In this document: piece after piece, positions 1 to 9,120 of the stretch | How the letters are laid out: every line of letters begins with the position of its first letter | How positions within the stretch are numbered: the stretch's first letter is position 1 | From: Actinoplanes solisilvae | GTDB lineage: Bacteria; Actinomycetota; Actinomycetes; Mycobacteriales; Micromonosporaceae | DNA: 64,000 nt | Reading direction: 5' to 3' | NCBI RefSeq assembly: GCF_003999975.1 | Contig: NZ_RJAC01000002.1 | Coordinates: forward strand, 1-64,000 | Translations under genes and position numbers: made by a program | The notes under the pieces: model-generated | What the model saw: the letters and a program-made list of their open reading frames with translations, nothing else | What the model was told of the DNA's origin: nothing | The model's database searches: none

Positions 1-866
1 CCGAAGACCGGCTTGCGGCTGAAGACCGGGATGACCTCGGTGATGATGCCGAAGAACGGCAGCGCCACGATGTACACCTCGGGATGGCCGAAGAACCAGA
101 AGAGGTGCTGCCACAGCATCGGCCCGCCCGTGTCCACATCGAAGACGTGGGCGCCGAGCACACGGTCGGCGGCGAGGGCGAACAGCGCGGCCGCCAGGAA
201 CGGGAAGACCATGATCACCAGAAGGCTGGTGACCAGGATGTTCCAGGTCATGATCGGCATGCGGAACATCGTCATGCCGGGGGCGCGCAGGGTGAGCACA
301 GTGGTGATCAGGTTGACGCCACCGAGGATCGTGCCGAGACCCGAGAGGGCCAGGCCGACGACCCACATGTTGCCGCCGACGCCGGGCGAGTGCAGCCCGT
401 CGCTGAGCGGGGTGTAGGCGAACCAGCCGAAGTCGGCCGCACCACCGGGGGTGAAGAACCCGCTGATGGTGATCGTGCCGCCGAACAGGTACAGCCAGTA
501 CGCGAACGCGTTCAGACGCGGGAAGGCCACGTCGGGCGCGCCGATCTGGATCGGCACCACGAAGTTCGCGAACGCGAACACGATCGGCGTCGCGAAGAAC
601 AGCAGCATGATCGTGCCGTGCATGGTGAAGAGCTGGTTGTACTGCTCGGGCGAGAGCAGCTGCATGCCCGGGCGCGCCAGCTCGGTGCGCATCAGCAGGG
701 CCATGAGCCCGCCGAGCATGTAGAACACGAAGGCCGTGATCATGTACATGATCCCGATCTGCTTCGCGTCCGTCGTGCGCAGGATTCGGGCGAGTGCCGA
801 ACCCTTGACCTGCCGCCGGACCGGATATGGCCGGGTCACGATCGGCTTAGGCGCAACGGTCGTCAC
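1..866 (-). CDS. ctaD: cytochrome c oxidase subunit I (partial, 3' end outside window)
   Basis: Catalytic subunit of the aa3-type terminal oxidase in the cytoplasmic membrane, which reduces oxygen with electrons from cytochrome c. About 288 N-terminal residues are present. Several hydrophobic segments are visible, with a conserved His in FTMHGTIML near residue 83 (expected heme a ligand) and the CuB-site motif HPEVY near residue 261 in a WFFGHPEVY context. The GTG start at 866 is chosen because GGAGG lies about six bases upstream and the N-terminus (VTTVAPKP) matches the family. The remaining transmembrane helices and the heme-copper His pairs lie outside the window. Confidence 0.96.
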   Translation of the reverse strand, partial: MTTVAPKPIVTRPYPVRRQVKGSALARILRTTDAKQIGIMYMITAFVFYMLGGLMALLMRTELARPGMQLLSPEQYNQLFTMHGTIMLLFFATPIVFAFANFVVPIQIGAPDVAFPRLNAFAYWLYLFGGTITISGFFTPGGAADFGWFAYTPLSDGLHSPGVGGNMWVVGLALSGLGTILGGVNLITTVLTLRAPGMTMFRMPIMTWNILVTSLLVIMVFPFLAAALFALAADRVLGAHVFDVDTGGPMLWQHLFWFFGHPEVYIVALPFFGIITEVIPVFSRKPVF

Positions 867-1003
867 GAATAGCCTCCGTCGTCTCGTTCGTCCCGCTCAG
901 TACGCCGGAAGTGAAAGGCGTACCTCGCAGGCAGAATAGTCCCCCGTCGGGCTACCGCGGGCGGGGGGTGTCGAAACAGGTCAGCCCGTGTTTGTGCCGA
1001 CGC

Positions 1004-2110
1004 TCAGACGGGTTGGATCAAGGGACGGTAGTGATCCGCGAAGATCCGCAGGCCACGCCTGCGAAGCATGGGGTCACGCAGAGCGGGCGGCACGTCGCGG
1101 GTGCGGTCGCGCTCGCGGGTGCGGTCGCGCACCTCGGTGCAGCGAGGGCGGCGGCGAACTTCCCACGCCCGCAGGGCGGCGGGAATGTCGGAAGGCTGTT
1201 TGCGCAGCTCTTCGCCGAGCACGACGGCGTCTTCAAACGACATGGCGGCGCCCTGCGCCAAGGTTGGAGCGGTGGCGTGGGCAGCGTCACCCATCAGCAC
1301 CACGGGACCGCGTGACCAGGAGTCGAGAACGACCTCGTCGGTGCGCGCGACCTGCACTTTCTCGATCGCGGCGAGGATCGCGGGGGCCGGGCCGCCGAAC
1401 GGGGCGAACAGCTCGCGCACCCGGGCGATGGGATCGTCGGGGTTCGGGGCGTCGGGGGCGGTCTCGTCGGCGTGGAAGTAGAGCTTGCGACCGCCCATCG
1501 GCATGGCCACGAGGCTGGAGCGGCGCCCGAGCAGGGCCGTCCAGTCGCTGAGCGGCGGGCCGCCGGTGATCACCGAGCGGTAGACGATCTGGCCGGTGGG
1601 CACGGCCGCGCCGCCCAGGCCGGCCTTGGCCCGCACCGTGGAGCGCCGGCCGTCGGCCCCGACGACCAGGTCGTATTCCGCCACGGTGCCGTCGCCGAAC
1701 TCGACCTTGGCGGTGGCGTCGAAGATCTCGAGGTCGCGGACGACCGTGTCGTAGCGGACCTCGCCGCCGACCCCGGTGAGCAGCACCTGCTGCAGGTCGG
1801 CACGGGACAGTGCCCGCGACTCGCCGACCCCGGCCCAGAGACCGGCCACGTCGAGCTCGAACAGCTCGCGGCCGCGGGCGTCGAGGAAGACCTGCCGGAA
1901 GATGAGGTCACCGAGCGGGCGCAGCGGCGCGTCGAGGCCGAGCTGGCGCAGGGCGCGCGACGCGTTGCCGGGCAGGTAGATGCCCGCGCCGGGCAGCATG
2001 GTGGCGGGAAGTTCCTCGACGACGTCGGGCCGGAAACCGGCGAGCCGCAGGGCCCGCGCGGCGGCCAGCCCGGCGATTCCGGCGCCCACCACCAGGATGC
2101 GCAACGTCAT
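1004..2110 (-). CDS. FAD-dependent monooxygenase (UbiH/PHBH-like)
   Basis: Encodes 368 residues of the flavoprotein aromatic hydroxylase type, expected to use FAD and NAD(P)H to oxygenate a small substrate in the cytosol. The dinucleotide-binding GAGIAG lies at residues 9-14. The second FAD/NADPH motif (VVGADGRRSTV) is near residue 150, and the GD motif (LMGDAAHATAPTLAQG) is near residue 275. The ATG at 2110 is preferred over upstream in-frame starts because GGGAGG is suitably spaced and the Rossmann strand follows at once. The substrate cannot be read from sequence. The gene is divergent from the LigD-like gene. Confidence 0.88.
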   Translation of the reverse strand: MTLRILVVGAGIAGLAAARALRLAGFRPDVVEELPATMLPGAGIYLPGNASRALRQLGLDAPLRPLGDLIFRQVFLDARGRELFELDVAGLWAGVGESRALSRADLQQVLLTGVGGEVRYDTVVRDLEIFDATAKVEFGDGTVAEYDLVVGADGRRSTVRAKAGLGGAAVPTGQIVYRSVITGGPPLSDWTALLGRRSSLVAMPMGGRKLYFHADETAPDAPNPDDPIARVRELFAPFGGPAPAILAAIEKVQVARTDEVVLDSWSRGPVVLMGDAAHATAPTLAQGAAMSFEDAVVLGEELRKQPSDIPAALRAWEVRRRPRCTEVRDRTRERDRTRDVPPALRDPMLRRRGLRIFADHYRPLIQPV

Positions 2111-2299
2111 CGCAGCCTTGCCTCCCACCCGTCGGACACGCGTCGGAGCCAAGACACTACCCCGAGCCACCGCCGGACGAAACCCGTGATCATCGAGAGA
2201 CCCGAATTGTTCGCCCGGCTTCCATGCCCTCACTCTCGCACACACGTATGACGAATTACGCGCGTGTATTTTCGCCCCGGCCGGGCAGACAATGGGGTC

Positions 2300-3367
2300 A
2301 TGGCGGACCGTCTGACGGAGTACCGGCGTAAGCGGGATGCGGCCCGCACGCCGGAACCCGTACCGGAGAAATCACCGGAGAAGACGGATCAGAACAGGTT
2401 CGTCATCCAGCAGCACCACGCACGCAGCCTGCACTGGGACGTGCGCCTGGAACGCGACGGCGTACTGGTCTCGTTCGCCGTCCCGCGCGGACTCCCCCGC
2501 GACCAGGGCCGCAACAACCTGGCCAAGCACACTGAGGACCACCCGCTCGAATATCTCGAGTTCTCGGGCGAGATCCCGGCCGGCGAGTACGGCGGGGGCC
2601 GCATGACGATCTTCGACAGCGGCACCTACGAGACCGGCAAGTGGCGCGACGACGAGATCGGCGTGACCTTTCACGGCGAGCGCACCACGGGGCGATACGT
2701 CTTCTTCCAGACCGGCGGCAACGACTGGATGGTCCGCCGGATGGACCCGCCCGAGCCGGGCTGGGAGCCGATGCCCAAGTTCGTGGCCCCGATGATCTCG
2801 ACCAAGGCCGCGAAACTGCCGGGGGACGACGCCGAGTGGGGCTACGAGCTCGCCTGGGGCGGCCGGCGCGTCATGACGTACGTCTCGGGTGGCCGCGTGC
2901 GTCTGACCGATGACAGCGGCGAGGACGTGACGAAGTGGTATCCCGAGGTGCGCGGCCTCGGCCCGGCCCTGGCCCCGACCGAGGCGGTCCTCGATGGCGA
3001 GATCGTCGCCTTCGACGGCCCGGCGCCGATCGCGACCCTTCTCGATCGGCGCAAGCAGCCGAAGGACGCCGCCGCGGCCAAGCGGGCGTCGGAGCGGACT
3101 CCCGTGCACTTCCTGGCGTACGACCTGTTGTGGCTGGAGGGGCACAGCACGGTCGAGGCACTGCGCTACGCCGAGCGGCGCGAGCTTCTGGAGGGTTTGG
3201 CGGTGGCCGGAGACCACTGGCAGACCCCGCCCTATTTCCCCGGCGGCGGCGAGTTCGCCCTGGAGACCGCCCATGCCCAGGGCCTGACGGGCGTGGTGGC
3301 CAAACGGCTCGACTCGCCCTATCTGCCGGGCCGCCGGAGCCGCCTATGGCTGAATATCTCGCGGTAA
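2300..3367 (+). CDS. LigD-like protein: 3'-phosphoesterase domain plus degenerate ligase domain
   Basis: Encodes 355 residues. Residues about 34-145 form a LigD-type 3'-phosphoesterase domain (FVIQQHHARSLHWDVRLE at 34-51), which in bacterial NHEJ trims 3' ends. Residues about 165-355 resemble the nucleotidyltransferase core of ATP-dependent ligases, including DGEIVAFD and GVVAKRLDSPY. The ligase nucleophile motif (normally ExKWDG) reads YELAWGGRR at 181-189, so the adenylated Lys is Ala. The Glu before GVVAKR is Thr, and the final motif reads WLNISR without its Lys. No OB-fold follows. I infer an end-processing or scaffold protein that cannot seal DNA. The ATG at 2300 has GGGG just upstream. 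Confidence 0.85.
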   Translation: MADRLTEYRRKRDAARTPEPVPEKSPEKTDQNRFVIQQHHARSLHWDVRLERDGVLVSFAVPRGLPRDQGRNNLAKHTEDHPLEYLEFSGEIPAGEYGGGRMTIFDSGTYETGKWRDDEIGVTFHGERTTGRYVFFQTGGNDWMVRRMDPPEPGWEPMPKFVAPMISTKAAKLPGDDAEWGYELAWGGRRVMTYVSGGRVRLTDDSGEDVTKWYPEVRGLGPALAPTEAVLDGEIVAFDGPAPIATLLDRRKQPKDAAAAKRASERTPVHFLAYDLLWLEGHSTVEALRYAERRELLEGLAVAGDHWQTPPYFPGGGEFALETAHAQGLTGVVAKRLDSPYLPGRRSRLWLNISR

Positions 3368-3457
3368 CGGGAAATCCGGACGTTGCGTCCGTGCCCCCGC
3401 CGCCGTGGAACGGTCTTCTGATTAGATGCACGCCGACTGTCCCAGCACACCGAACCG

Positions 3458-4810
3458 ATGGCACCCATGACCGAGATGTCCGCCGAACTCTGGAACTCCG
3501 CCGCCCGCGTCCTCGAGAGCAACTGGGCGGGCGACCACATGGTCCCGTCCCACCGTCTCTACCCCCATCAGTGGAGCTGGGACACCGCCTTCATCGCGAT
3601 CGGGCTGGCCTACGTCAACCCCGCCCGCGCCTGGCGTGACCTGCGCAGCCTCTTCGAGGCGCAGTGGCCGGACGGCCGGGTGCCGCACATCGTCTTCGAC
3701 CCCGCCCTCGCCGAGACCGATTACTTCCCGGGGCCCGCTTTCTGGGGCGTTCCCGCGTACGGCACCAGGCCCGTCCACGGAAGCAGTGGGATCGTCCACC
3801 CTCCGCTGCACGCCGTCGCCGTGTGGAAGGTCTATCGGCGCGCTCTCACGCACGGGGCGTCGGGCATCCACCAGGCCCGTACCGAACTCGAATGGCTCTA
3901 TCCCCGCCTGGTCGCCCAGCAGCAGTACCTGAGCACCCGCCGCGACCTGGGCGGCGCCGGGCTGGCGAGCATCGTGCACCCGTGGGAGTCGGGGCTCGAC
4001 AACAGCCCGGCCTGGGACGCCGCGATGGCCAACGTGCCGGCCGACATGTCGCTGCTCACCACGCACCGCCGGCACGACCTCGACGTCGTCGAGGCAGCGC
4101 ACCGCCCGACCGATCACGACTATGCCCGGTACGTCGGCCTGGTCCTCAGCTATCAGGCCGCCGGCTATTCCGACACCGGCCTGCTCGACCGTCATGCGTT
4201 CGCCGTCGAGTGCCCCTCGTTCAACGCCATTTACGGTACGGCGGAGCTGGCCCTGGCCCAGATAGCCGGGGTGCTCGGGCACACCACCGAGGCGACCGCC
4301 CACCGCGAGCGCGCCCAGCACATCACCGCCGCGATCGTCAGCCGCCTGTGGAACCCGCGGACCGGCATGTTCCACGCGCGCGACGTTCGCACCGGCACGC
4401 TCAGCCCGGCCCGGTGCGTGAGCGGGTTCCAGCCGCTTTTACTGCCCGACCTGCCGGCCGAGCAGGTCACGGGGGTCCTCGCCGAGATGCGCTCCGAGCG
4501 TTTCGGGCTGCCGTCGCCGAGCTATGACCGTACGGCGCCCGACTTTGACACTCTGCGCTACTGGCGCGGCCCTGTCTGGATCAACATGAACTGGCTGCTG
4601 CGTCGGGGCCTGTTGGTGCACGGCCGTCGCGCCGAGGCCCAGGAACTGCGCAAAGCAATGGTGCGTCTGGTGCACGACAACGGTCACTACGAATACTTCG
4701 ACCCCGACACGGGCAAGGGCCTGGGCGCGCCCACCTTCAGCTGGACCGCCGCCCTGGCCCTCGACCTGCTGGCCGACCGTTCCGTCCCGGCCTATGCCCG
4801 CGCCACCTGA
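3458..4810 (+). CDS. MGH1/GH63-like glycoside hydrolase
   Basis: Encodes about 450 residues with the (alpha/alpha)6-barrel look of mannosylglycerate hydrolase/trehalase-like enzymes of the GH63 group. Conserved-looking blocks are HQWSWDTAF near residue 37, HPWESGLDNSPAWD near 172-185 (a likely acidic catalytic block), YWRGPVWINMNWLL near 368-381 and PTFSWTAALALDLL near the C-terminus. No signal peptide is seen, so it probably acts in the cytosol on a compatible-solute glycoside or a short oligosaccharide. Three in-frame ATGs occur at 3458, 3467 and 3476 with no clear ribosome site; the first is used here. The substrate is inferred only from the family. Confidence 0.82.
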   Translation: MAPMTEMSAELWNSAARVLESNWAGDHMVPSHRLYPHQWSWDTAFIAIGLAYVNPARAWRDLRSLFEAQWPDGRVPHIVFDPALAETDYFPGPAFWGVPAYGTRPVHGSSGIVHPPLHAVAVWKVYRRALTHGASGIHQARTELEWLYPRLVAQQQYLSTRRDLGGAGLASIVHPWESGLDNSPAWDAAMANVPADMSLLTTHRRHDLDVVEAAHRPTDHDYARYVGLVLSYQAAGYSDTGLLDRHAFAVECPSFNAIYGTAELALAQIAGVLGHTTEATAHRERAQHITAAIVSRLWNPRTGMFHARDVRTGTLSPARCVSGFQPLLLPDLPAEQVTGVLAEMRSERFGLPSPSYDRTAPDFDTLRYWRGPVWINMNWLLRRGLLVHGRRAEAQELRKAMVRLVHDNGHYEYFDPDTGKGLGAPTFSWTAALALDLLADRSVPAYARAT

Positions 4811-4815
4811 AACGC

Positions 4816-5901
4816 CTAGAAAACGACGACCGAGCGCAGCACCCCACCGGTGTGCATCTTCCCGAAGGCCTCCTCGACCTGGCCCAGCCCGATCTCCTCG
4901 GTGACGAACGCGTCGAGGTCGAGCCGGCCCTGCAGATAGAGCTCGGTGAGCATCGGGAAATCGCGGCTCGGGAGGCAGTCGCCGTACCAGCTCGACTTGA
5001 GGGCGCCACCACGACCGAAGATCTCCAGCAGGGGCAGCTCGATCTTCATGTCCGGGGTGGGCACGCCGACCAGCACCACCGTTCCGGCCAGGTCGCGGGC
5101 ATAGAACGCCTGCTCGTAGGTCTCGGGCCGGCCGACCGCCTCGATGACCACGTCGGCGCCGAATCCGCCGGTCAGCTCCTTCACGGCGGCGACGACGTCG
5201 GTCCCGCGGGCGTTGACCGTGTGGGTCGCCCCGAAACCGCGCGCCCACTCGAGTTTCTGGTCGTCGGTGTCGATCGCGATGATCGTGGTGGCGCCGGCCA
5301 GCGCCGCTCCGGCCACCGCGCCGTCGCCCACTCCGCCGCAGCCGATCACCGCGACCGAGTCGCCCCGGGTCACGCCGCCGGTGTTGATCGCGGCGCCGAT
5401 GCCGGCCATCACGCCGCAGCCGAGCAGCCCGACCGCGGCGGCCCGGGCCCGGGGGTCCACCTTTGTGCACTGTCCCGCATGGACGAGCGTCTTCTCGACG
5501 AAGGCGCCGATGCCGAGCGCGGGCGACAGCTCGGTGCCGTCCTCGAGCGTCATCTTCTGGGTGGCGTTGTGGGTGTTGAAGCAGTACCACGGCTTGCCCT
5601 TGTTGCAGGCCCGGCAGTTGCCGCAGACGGCGCGCCAGTTCAGCACGACGAAGTCGCCGGGCTCGACCCCGGTGACGCCCGCGCCGACCGACTCGACCAC
5701 GCCGGCCGCCTCGTGCCCGAGCAGGAACGGGAAGTCGTCGTTGATGCCGCCCTCGCGGTAGTGCAGGTCGGTGTGGCACACCCCGCACGCCTGGATCGCG
5801 ACGACGGCCTCGCCGGGGCCCGGATCAGGAACGACGATGGTGGTGAGCTCGACGGGGGCACCCTTGCTGCGGGCGATGACGCCCTGCACTCGCTGACTCA
5901 T
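4816..5901 (-). CDS. mscR: S-(hydroxymethyl)mycothiol dehydrogenase
   Basis: A 361-residue zinc medium-chain alcohol dehydrogenase that oxidises the formaldehyde-mycothiol adduct with NAD+; the same family reduces S-nitrosomycothiol. Catalytic zinc ligands are visible in ACGVCHTD (Cys42) and LGHEAAG. The structural zinc Cys cluster is [15 protein letters not shown], and the nucleotide-binding loop is [14 protein letters not shown]. The ATG at 5901 fits the family N-terminus [18 protein letters not shown] six bases upstream suggests leaderless translation. It is followed by a MarR gene on the same strand 31 bases upstream. Mycothiol dependence places the organism among actinobacteria. Confidence 0.93.
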   Translation of the reverse strand: MSQRVQGVIARSKGAPVELTTIVVPDPGPGEAVVAIQACGVCHTDLHYREGGINDDFPFLLGHEAAGVVESVGAGVTGVEPGDFVVLNWRAVCGNCRACNKGKPWYCFNTHNATQKMTLEDGTELSPALGIGAFVEKTLVHAGQCTKVDPRARAAAVGLLGCGVMAGIGAAINTGGVTRGDSVAVIGCGGVGDGAVAGAALAGATTIIAIDTDDQKLEWARGFGATHTVNARGTDVVAAVKELTGGFGADVVIEAVGRPETYEQAFYARDLAGTVVLVGVPTPDMKIELPLLEIFGRGGALKSSWYGDCLPSRDFPMLTELYLQGRLDLDAFVTEEIGLGQVEEAFGKMHTGGVLRSVVVF

Positions 5902-5907
5902 CAACAC

Positions 5908-5913
5908 AGCGTA
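5908..5913 (-). promoter_or_regulatory. leaderless-type -10 element for mscR
   Basis: TACGCT on the minus strand, six bases before the ATG at 5901, with no Shine-Dalgarno sequence. This TAnnnT-N6/7-start arrangement recurs before at least ten genes in the window. Confidence 0.5.
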
Positions 5914-5932
5914 GGGCCGCGCGGTGTCGGCG

Positions 5933-6427
5933 TCAGCGGTCGGCCGGAACGCGGACCTCGAGCGGCTCTTCGAGCAGGGTGTCGGCCAGCTTCGCGAGCT
6001 GGCGCACCTGGGCCGGGGAGAGCCGGTCGAAGACGAGTTGCTGCACCGCCTCGACGTGGCCGGGCGCCGATTCCCTGATCTTCTCGAACCCCGCGTCGGT
6101 GAGCACGGCGATCTGCACGCGGCCGTCCTCGGGGTCGCGTTCGCGGTACACCCAGCCGTGCCCCTCGAGCCGGGCGACGACGTGGGACAGACGGGAGAGC
6201 GAGGCGGTCACGGCCTTGGCGAGCTTGCTCATCGAGAGCCGCCGGTCGGGCTGCTCGGAGAGCCGGACGAGCACGATGTAACCCATGTGCGTCAGGCCGG
6301 CGTCGCGTTGGAGCTGGGCCTCGAGCGCCGCGGGCACCTTGATCAGCACCTCGATGAACCGCCGCCACGCGTGCTGCTGTTCGTCGGTCAACCACCGTGG
6401 CACAGCCAGGTCAGCGGGCTCTGTCAT
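5933..6427 (-). CDS. MarR-family transcriptional regulator
   Basis: A 164-residue winged-helix repressor of MarR type, expected to act as a dimer. The DNA-binding region covers about residues 45-115: the recognition part is [29 protein letters not shown] and the wing carries [14 protein letters not shown], with the DxR signature typical of MarR wings. It lies directly upstream of the mycothiol-dependent dehydrogenase on the same strand (31-base gap), so it may control that gene or itself. TAACCT six bases before the ATG suggests a leaderless message. No effector can be inferred. Confidence 0.92.
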   Translation of the reverse strand: MTEPADLAVPRWLTDEQQHAWRRFIEVLIKVPAALEAQLQRDAGLTHMGYIVLVRLSEQPDRRLSMSKLAKAVTASLSRLSHVVARLEGHGWVYRERDPEDGRVQIAVLTDAGFEKIRESAPGHVEAVQQLVFDRLSPAQVRQLAKLADTLLEEPLEVRVPADR

Positions 6428-6433
6428 GAAGGA

Positions 6434-6439
6434 AGGTTA
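6434..6439 (-). promoter_or_regulatory. leaderless-type -10 element for the MarR gene
   Basis: TAACCT on the minus strand, six bases before the ATG at 6427. No ribosome-binding sequence lies between them. Confidence 0.5.
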
Positions 6440-6644
6440 GTGGCGGTTCGCCGTCAGGTCACGATCCGGGTCCAGGTTGCCCCGGACGGGTACTCAATCG
6501 ATCGACGAGTGACGTTGTCCCTAGTACGCTGCGCTGGAACTTCCATCCGGGGCCGTCCAATAGCGGCATGGCGCCGGCACCGATTCGGCTGGGGGGCCAC
6601 GTCCGGTGCCGGCGTCGTGCTCAAAGACGCGTCGTACTCAAGAA

Positions 6645-7031
6645 TCAGGCGGGCGGCTCGTCCTTGCCGGCCTCCTCGGCCGCGTCGGCCTCCTTCTTCG
6701 TCTTGTGCACCGCGCCGTCGGCGTGCTCCGGCGGGCCGTAGACGGTGTAGAGGACCAGCGGGTTGGGCCCCGAGTTGACGAAGTTGTGCTTGTGCCCGGC
6801 CGGGACCACGACCAGGTCACCCTGGGCCACGTTGCGGGTCTGCCCCGACACGACGGCCTTGCCCGTGCCGCTGACGAAGGTGAGGATCTGGTCCACCTCG
6901 TGGACCTCCTCACCGATCTCCCCGTCCGGCGGGATCGTCATGATGACGAGCTGGGTGTGCTTCCCGGTCCAGAGCACGCGGCGGAAATCCGGGCTCTTCT
7001 CGGCGACAGTGGCGATCGTGAAGTGCTCCAT
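6645..7031 (-). CDS. cupin-domain protein
   Basis: A 128-residue single-domain cupin. The first metal-binding motif is represented by GEEVHEVDQILTFVSG and the second by GDLVVVPAGHKHNFVNSG, so His/Glu metal ligands are plausible. The C-terminal 25 residues are charged and Lys/Glu/Ala rich (KTKKEADAAEEAGKDEPPA), probably a disordered tail. It sits 18 bases downstream of the EAL-domain gene on the same strand and may be co-transcribed with it. Many such small cupins are of unknown function; an isomerase, dioxygenase or storage role cannot be told apart here. Confidence 0.85.
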   Translation of the reverse strand: MEHFTIATVAEKSPDFRRVLWTGKHTQLVIMTIPPDGEIGEEVHEVDQILTFVSGTGKAVVSGQTRNVAQGDLVVVPAGHKHNFVNSGPNPLVLYTVYGPPEHADGAVHKTKKEADAAEEAGKDEPPA

Positions 7032-7049
7032 GCCAGCCGTATACCCCGG

Positions 7050-8753
7050 TTACGACGTACGCAACCGGCCTTCGACGACCGGCGCCGGGCGCCCGATCAG
7101 GTAGCCCTGCACATAGTCGACGCCCAGCTCGCGCAGCAGCCGCAGGGTCGGCTCGTCCTGCACGAATTCGGCCACGGTGTGGATCCCGTACGCCTGGCAC
7201 ACCTGCACCAGCGCACGTACCAGCACCTGGTCCTGGGGGTTGTCGACCAGGTCGACGACGTACTCCCCGTCGATCTTGACGAGGTCGATCGGGAAGATCC
7301 GCAGGTAGCGGAACGACGCGTAGCCGGAGCCGAAGTCGTCGAGGGCCAGTTCGCAGCCGAGGTCGCGGACCCGGTCGGCGAACCGGCGGGCCTCGCTCAG
7401 GTTCCCGATCAGCGCGGTCTCGGTGATCTCGAAGGTGAGCTGCTGAGGCTTCACCCCGTAATGGTCGATGAGCCGGACGACCTCGTCGGTGAGCCGAGGG
7501 TCGCCGACCGAGCGGCCGGACAGGTTGATCTGGAAGCAGGTGCCAGGCCGGTCGGCGGCGAGCTGCATGGCCCGCTCGACCACCCACAGGTCGATGTCGA
7601 AGACCGCGTCGAGACGCTCGGCGATGTCGAGCACCTGGATCGGCGACTGCGGCCCGTCGGCCTCGTCGAGCACCCGCAGCAGGAGCTCGTGCCGGGTGAT
7701 CTCGTTGGTCTGCAGCTCGAGGATCGGCTGGGCGTAGAGCGTGAACCGGTCGGTGTCGAGCGCGTCGGCGACCCGGCTGCGATAGGAGCCCTGCCGGTCG
7801 CGGGCCGGCACCGGGTGGGCGATCACGGTCACCGGCGCGCCGCTCTCGCGCGACTGCCGCCAGGCGTGCTCGGCATCGATCAGCAGCTCGTGACTGCCGG
7901 CGTCGCCGTCCGGGGTGAACCGTACGAGGCCGCCCCACACGTGCGCGCGCAACCAGGTGTCGGGCAGCACGAAGGTCTGCGAGCGCAACGCCTCGACCAA
8001 CAGCTCGGACTCGCGGCGGGCCATCGGCCAGGAGGTGCCGGGCAGCAGCACGGCGATCTCGCTGGGCCCGACCCGGCCGAGCAGCGCGCCCTGCTGCATG
8101 ACCCCTTCGAGCACGCGGGCCGCCCGGTGCAGCAGGTCGGCGTTGCGGTCGGGCCGCACGCCCTCGCCGTCCACGCCGGACTGCTCGGGCTGCACCCGCA
8201 CAACCAGCACCGCCCCGCCGCCGCGGCGCTGCTCCCGGTCTATCTCGTCGGCGAAGCGCGGGCGGGTGAGCAGGCCGGTCGCCGGGTCGGGCTCGACGAT
8301 CGTGGCCTGCACGGTCTCGCCGCGCCGCACCAGCCGGTCGGACTCGCGGCGGGCGCGCTCGCGATCGGACACATCGGTCACCGCGCCGCGGATGCCTCGA
8401 ACCGTACCGTCGGGGCTCTTGACCGGGTCGAGGCGAACGTCCACGTCGAACCAGCCGCCGTCGGCGCGCATGAGCCGGATCGTCATGCGTACCTGGGCGC
8501 GGCTGGTCCACGACTTGGTGATGGCCGAGAGCGCCTCGGCGTGGTCGTCGCGGTGCACGTAGCGGGCGAGGACCTTGCGGCTCACCTCGTCGCGGGCGGG
8601 CGGGGCGCCGAGCATCTCGCGCAGGGCGGCCGACCAGACGATCCGGTCGCCGGTGGCCGTGTAGGAGAACCAGGCGTCGCGGTCGTCGACGGGGGCACGC
8701 TGCCCGGGCAGGCGCGGCAGAGGGCCGCGCTGATGCTCCTCGGGTGCAGCCAT
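7050..8753 (-). CDS. PAS-GGDEF(degenerate)-EAL signalling protein
   Basis: A 567-residue cyclic-di-GMP signalling protein without membrane segments. A PAS sensor domain spans about residues 20-135 (PAC-like DGGWFDVDVRLDPV). A GGDEF-like domain spans about 150-310, but its signature reads RVGPSEIAVLLPG, so diguanylate cyclase activity is not expected. The EAL phosphodiesterase domain (about 320-560) looks active: the signature is ELLLR, followed by FQINLSG, FEITETALIGN, LDDFGSGYAS, LVKIDGEYV and TVAEFVQ, which supply the usual metal ligands and the catalytic Lys. It probably hydrolyses c-di-GMP under PAS control. Confidence 0.92.
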   Translation of the reverse strand: MAAPEEHQRGPLPRLPGQRAPVDDRDAWFSYTATGDRIVWSAALREMLGAPPARDEVSRKVLARYVHRDDHAEALSAITKSWTSRAQVRMTIRLMRADGGWFDVDVRLDPVKSPDGTVRGIRGAVTDVSDRERARRESDRLVRRGETVQATIVEPDPATGLLTRPRFADEIDREQRRGGGAVLVVRVQPEQSGVDGEGVRPDRNADLLHRAARVLEGVMQQGALLGRVGPSEIAVLLPGTSWPMARRESELLVEALRSQTFVLPDTWLRAHVWGGLVRFTPDGDAGSHELLIDAEHAWRQSRESGAPVTVIAHPVPARDRQGSYRSRVADALDTDRFTLYAQPILELQTNEITRHELLLRVLDEADGPQSPIQVLDIAERLDAVFDIDLWVVERAMQLAADRPGTCFQINLSGRSVGDPRLTDEVVRLIDHYGVKPQQLTFEITETALIGNLSEARRFADRVRDLGCELALDDFGSGYASFRYLRIFPIDLVKIDGEYVVDLVDNPQDQVLVRALVQVCQAYGIHTVAEFVQDEPTLRLLRELGVDYVQGYLIGRPAPVVEGRLRTS

Positions 8754-9120
8754 GCGCCCGCCACCTCCCCCCAGAGTGTCCCCACGCCCCTGGACTATTA
8801 CGACCCGTCACGGGGTCGAGATAACAGTGGACGTCCGCCCCAATGTTTCGGCCGGCCGTGCCCCAGAGCGTGGAGCAGCGAGTGCTCCTCTGATCAGACT
8901 AGGGAATTACCTGATCGGTTGACCACCGCGCTGCGTAGTTCCTCCCCGGAAATAGCGTCTTTTCCATGACGGACAGTCACTACCCGTACTGATAGTGAAA
9001 CCTTCCGCGATTTGTACCCAGCCGGACAGTGCCCCATGCACACCGGGCCGCGCTGTGCTTCCGGATCAGTAACGGCTGGATATGGTGACGATTGGAACAG
9101 CGAGCTAGCGAGGATGAGGC
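8754..9120. other. intergenic region between divergent genes
   Basis: A 367-base gap upstream of both the EAL-domain gene (leftward) and the Mrr-like gene (rightward). It is less GC-rich than its surroundings (AT patches around 8925-9010). It presumably holds both promoters. I see no RNA gene, repeat array or supported small gene in it. Confidence 0.5.

Noticed and set aside
84..872. Long open frame on the + strand over ctaD
   Set aside because: It is the antisense shadow of ctaD, whose translated product shows heme- and copper-site motifs.
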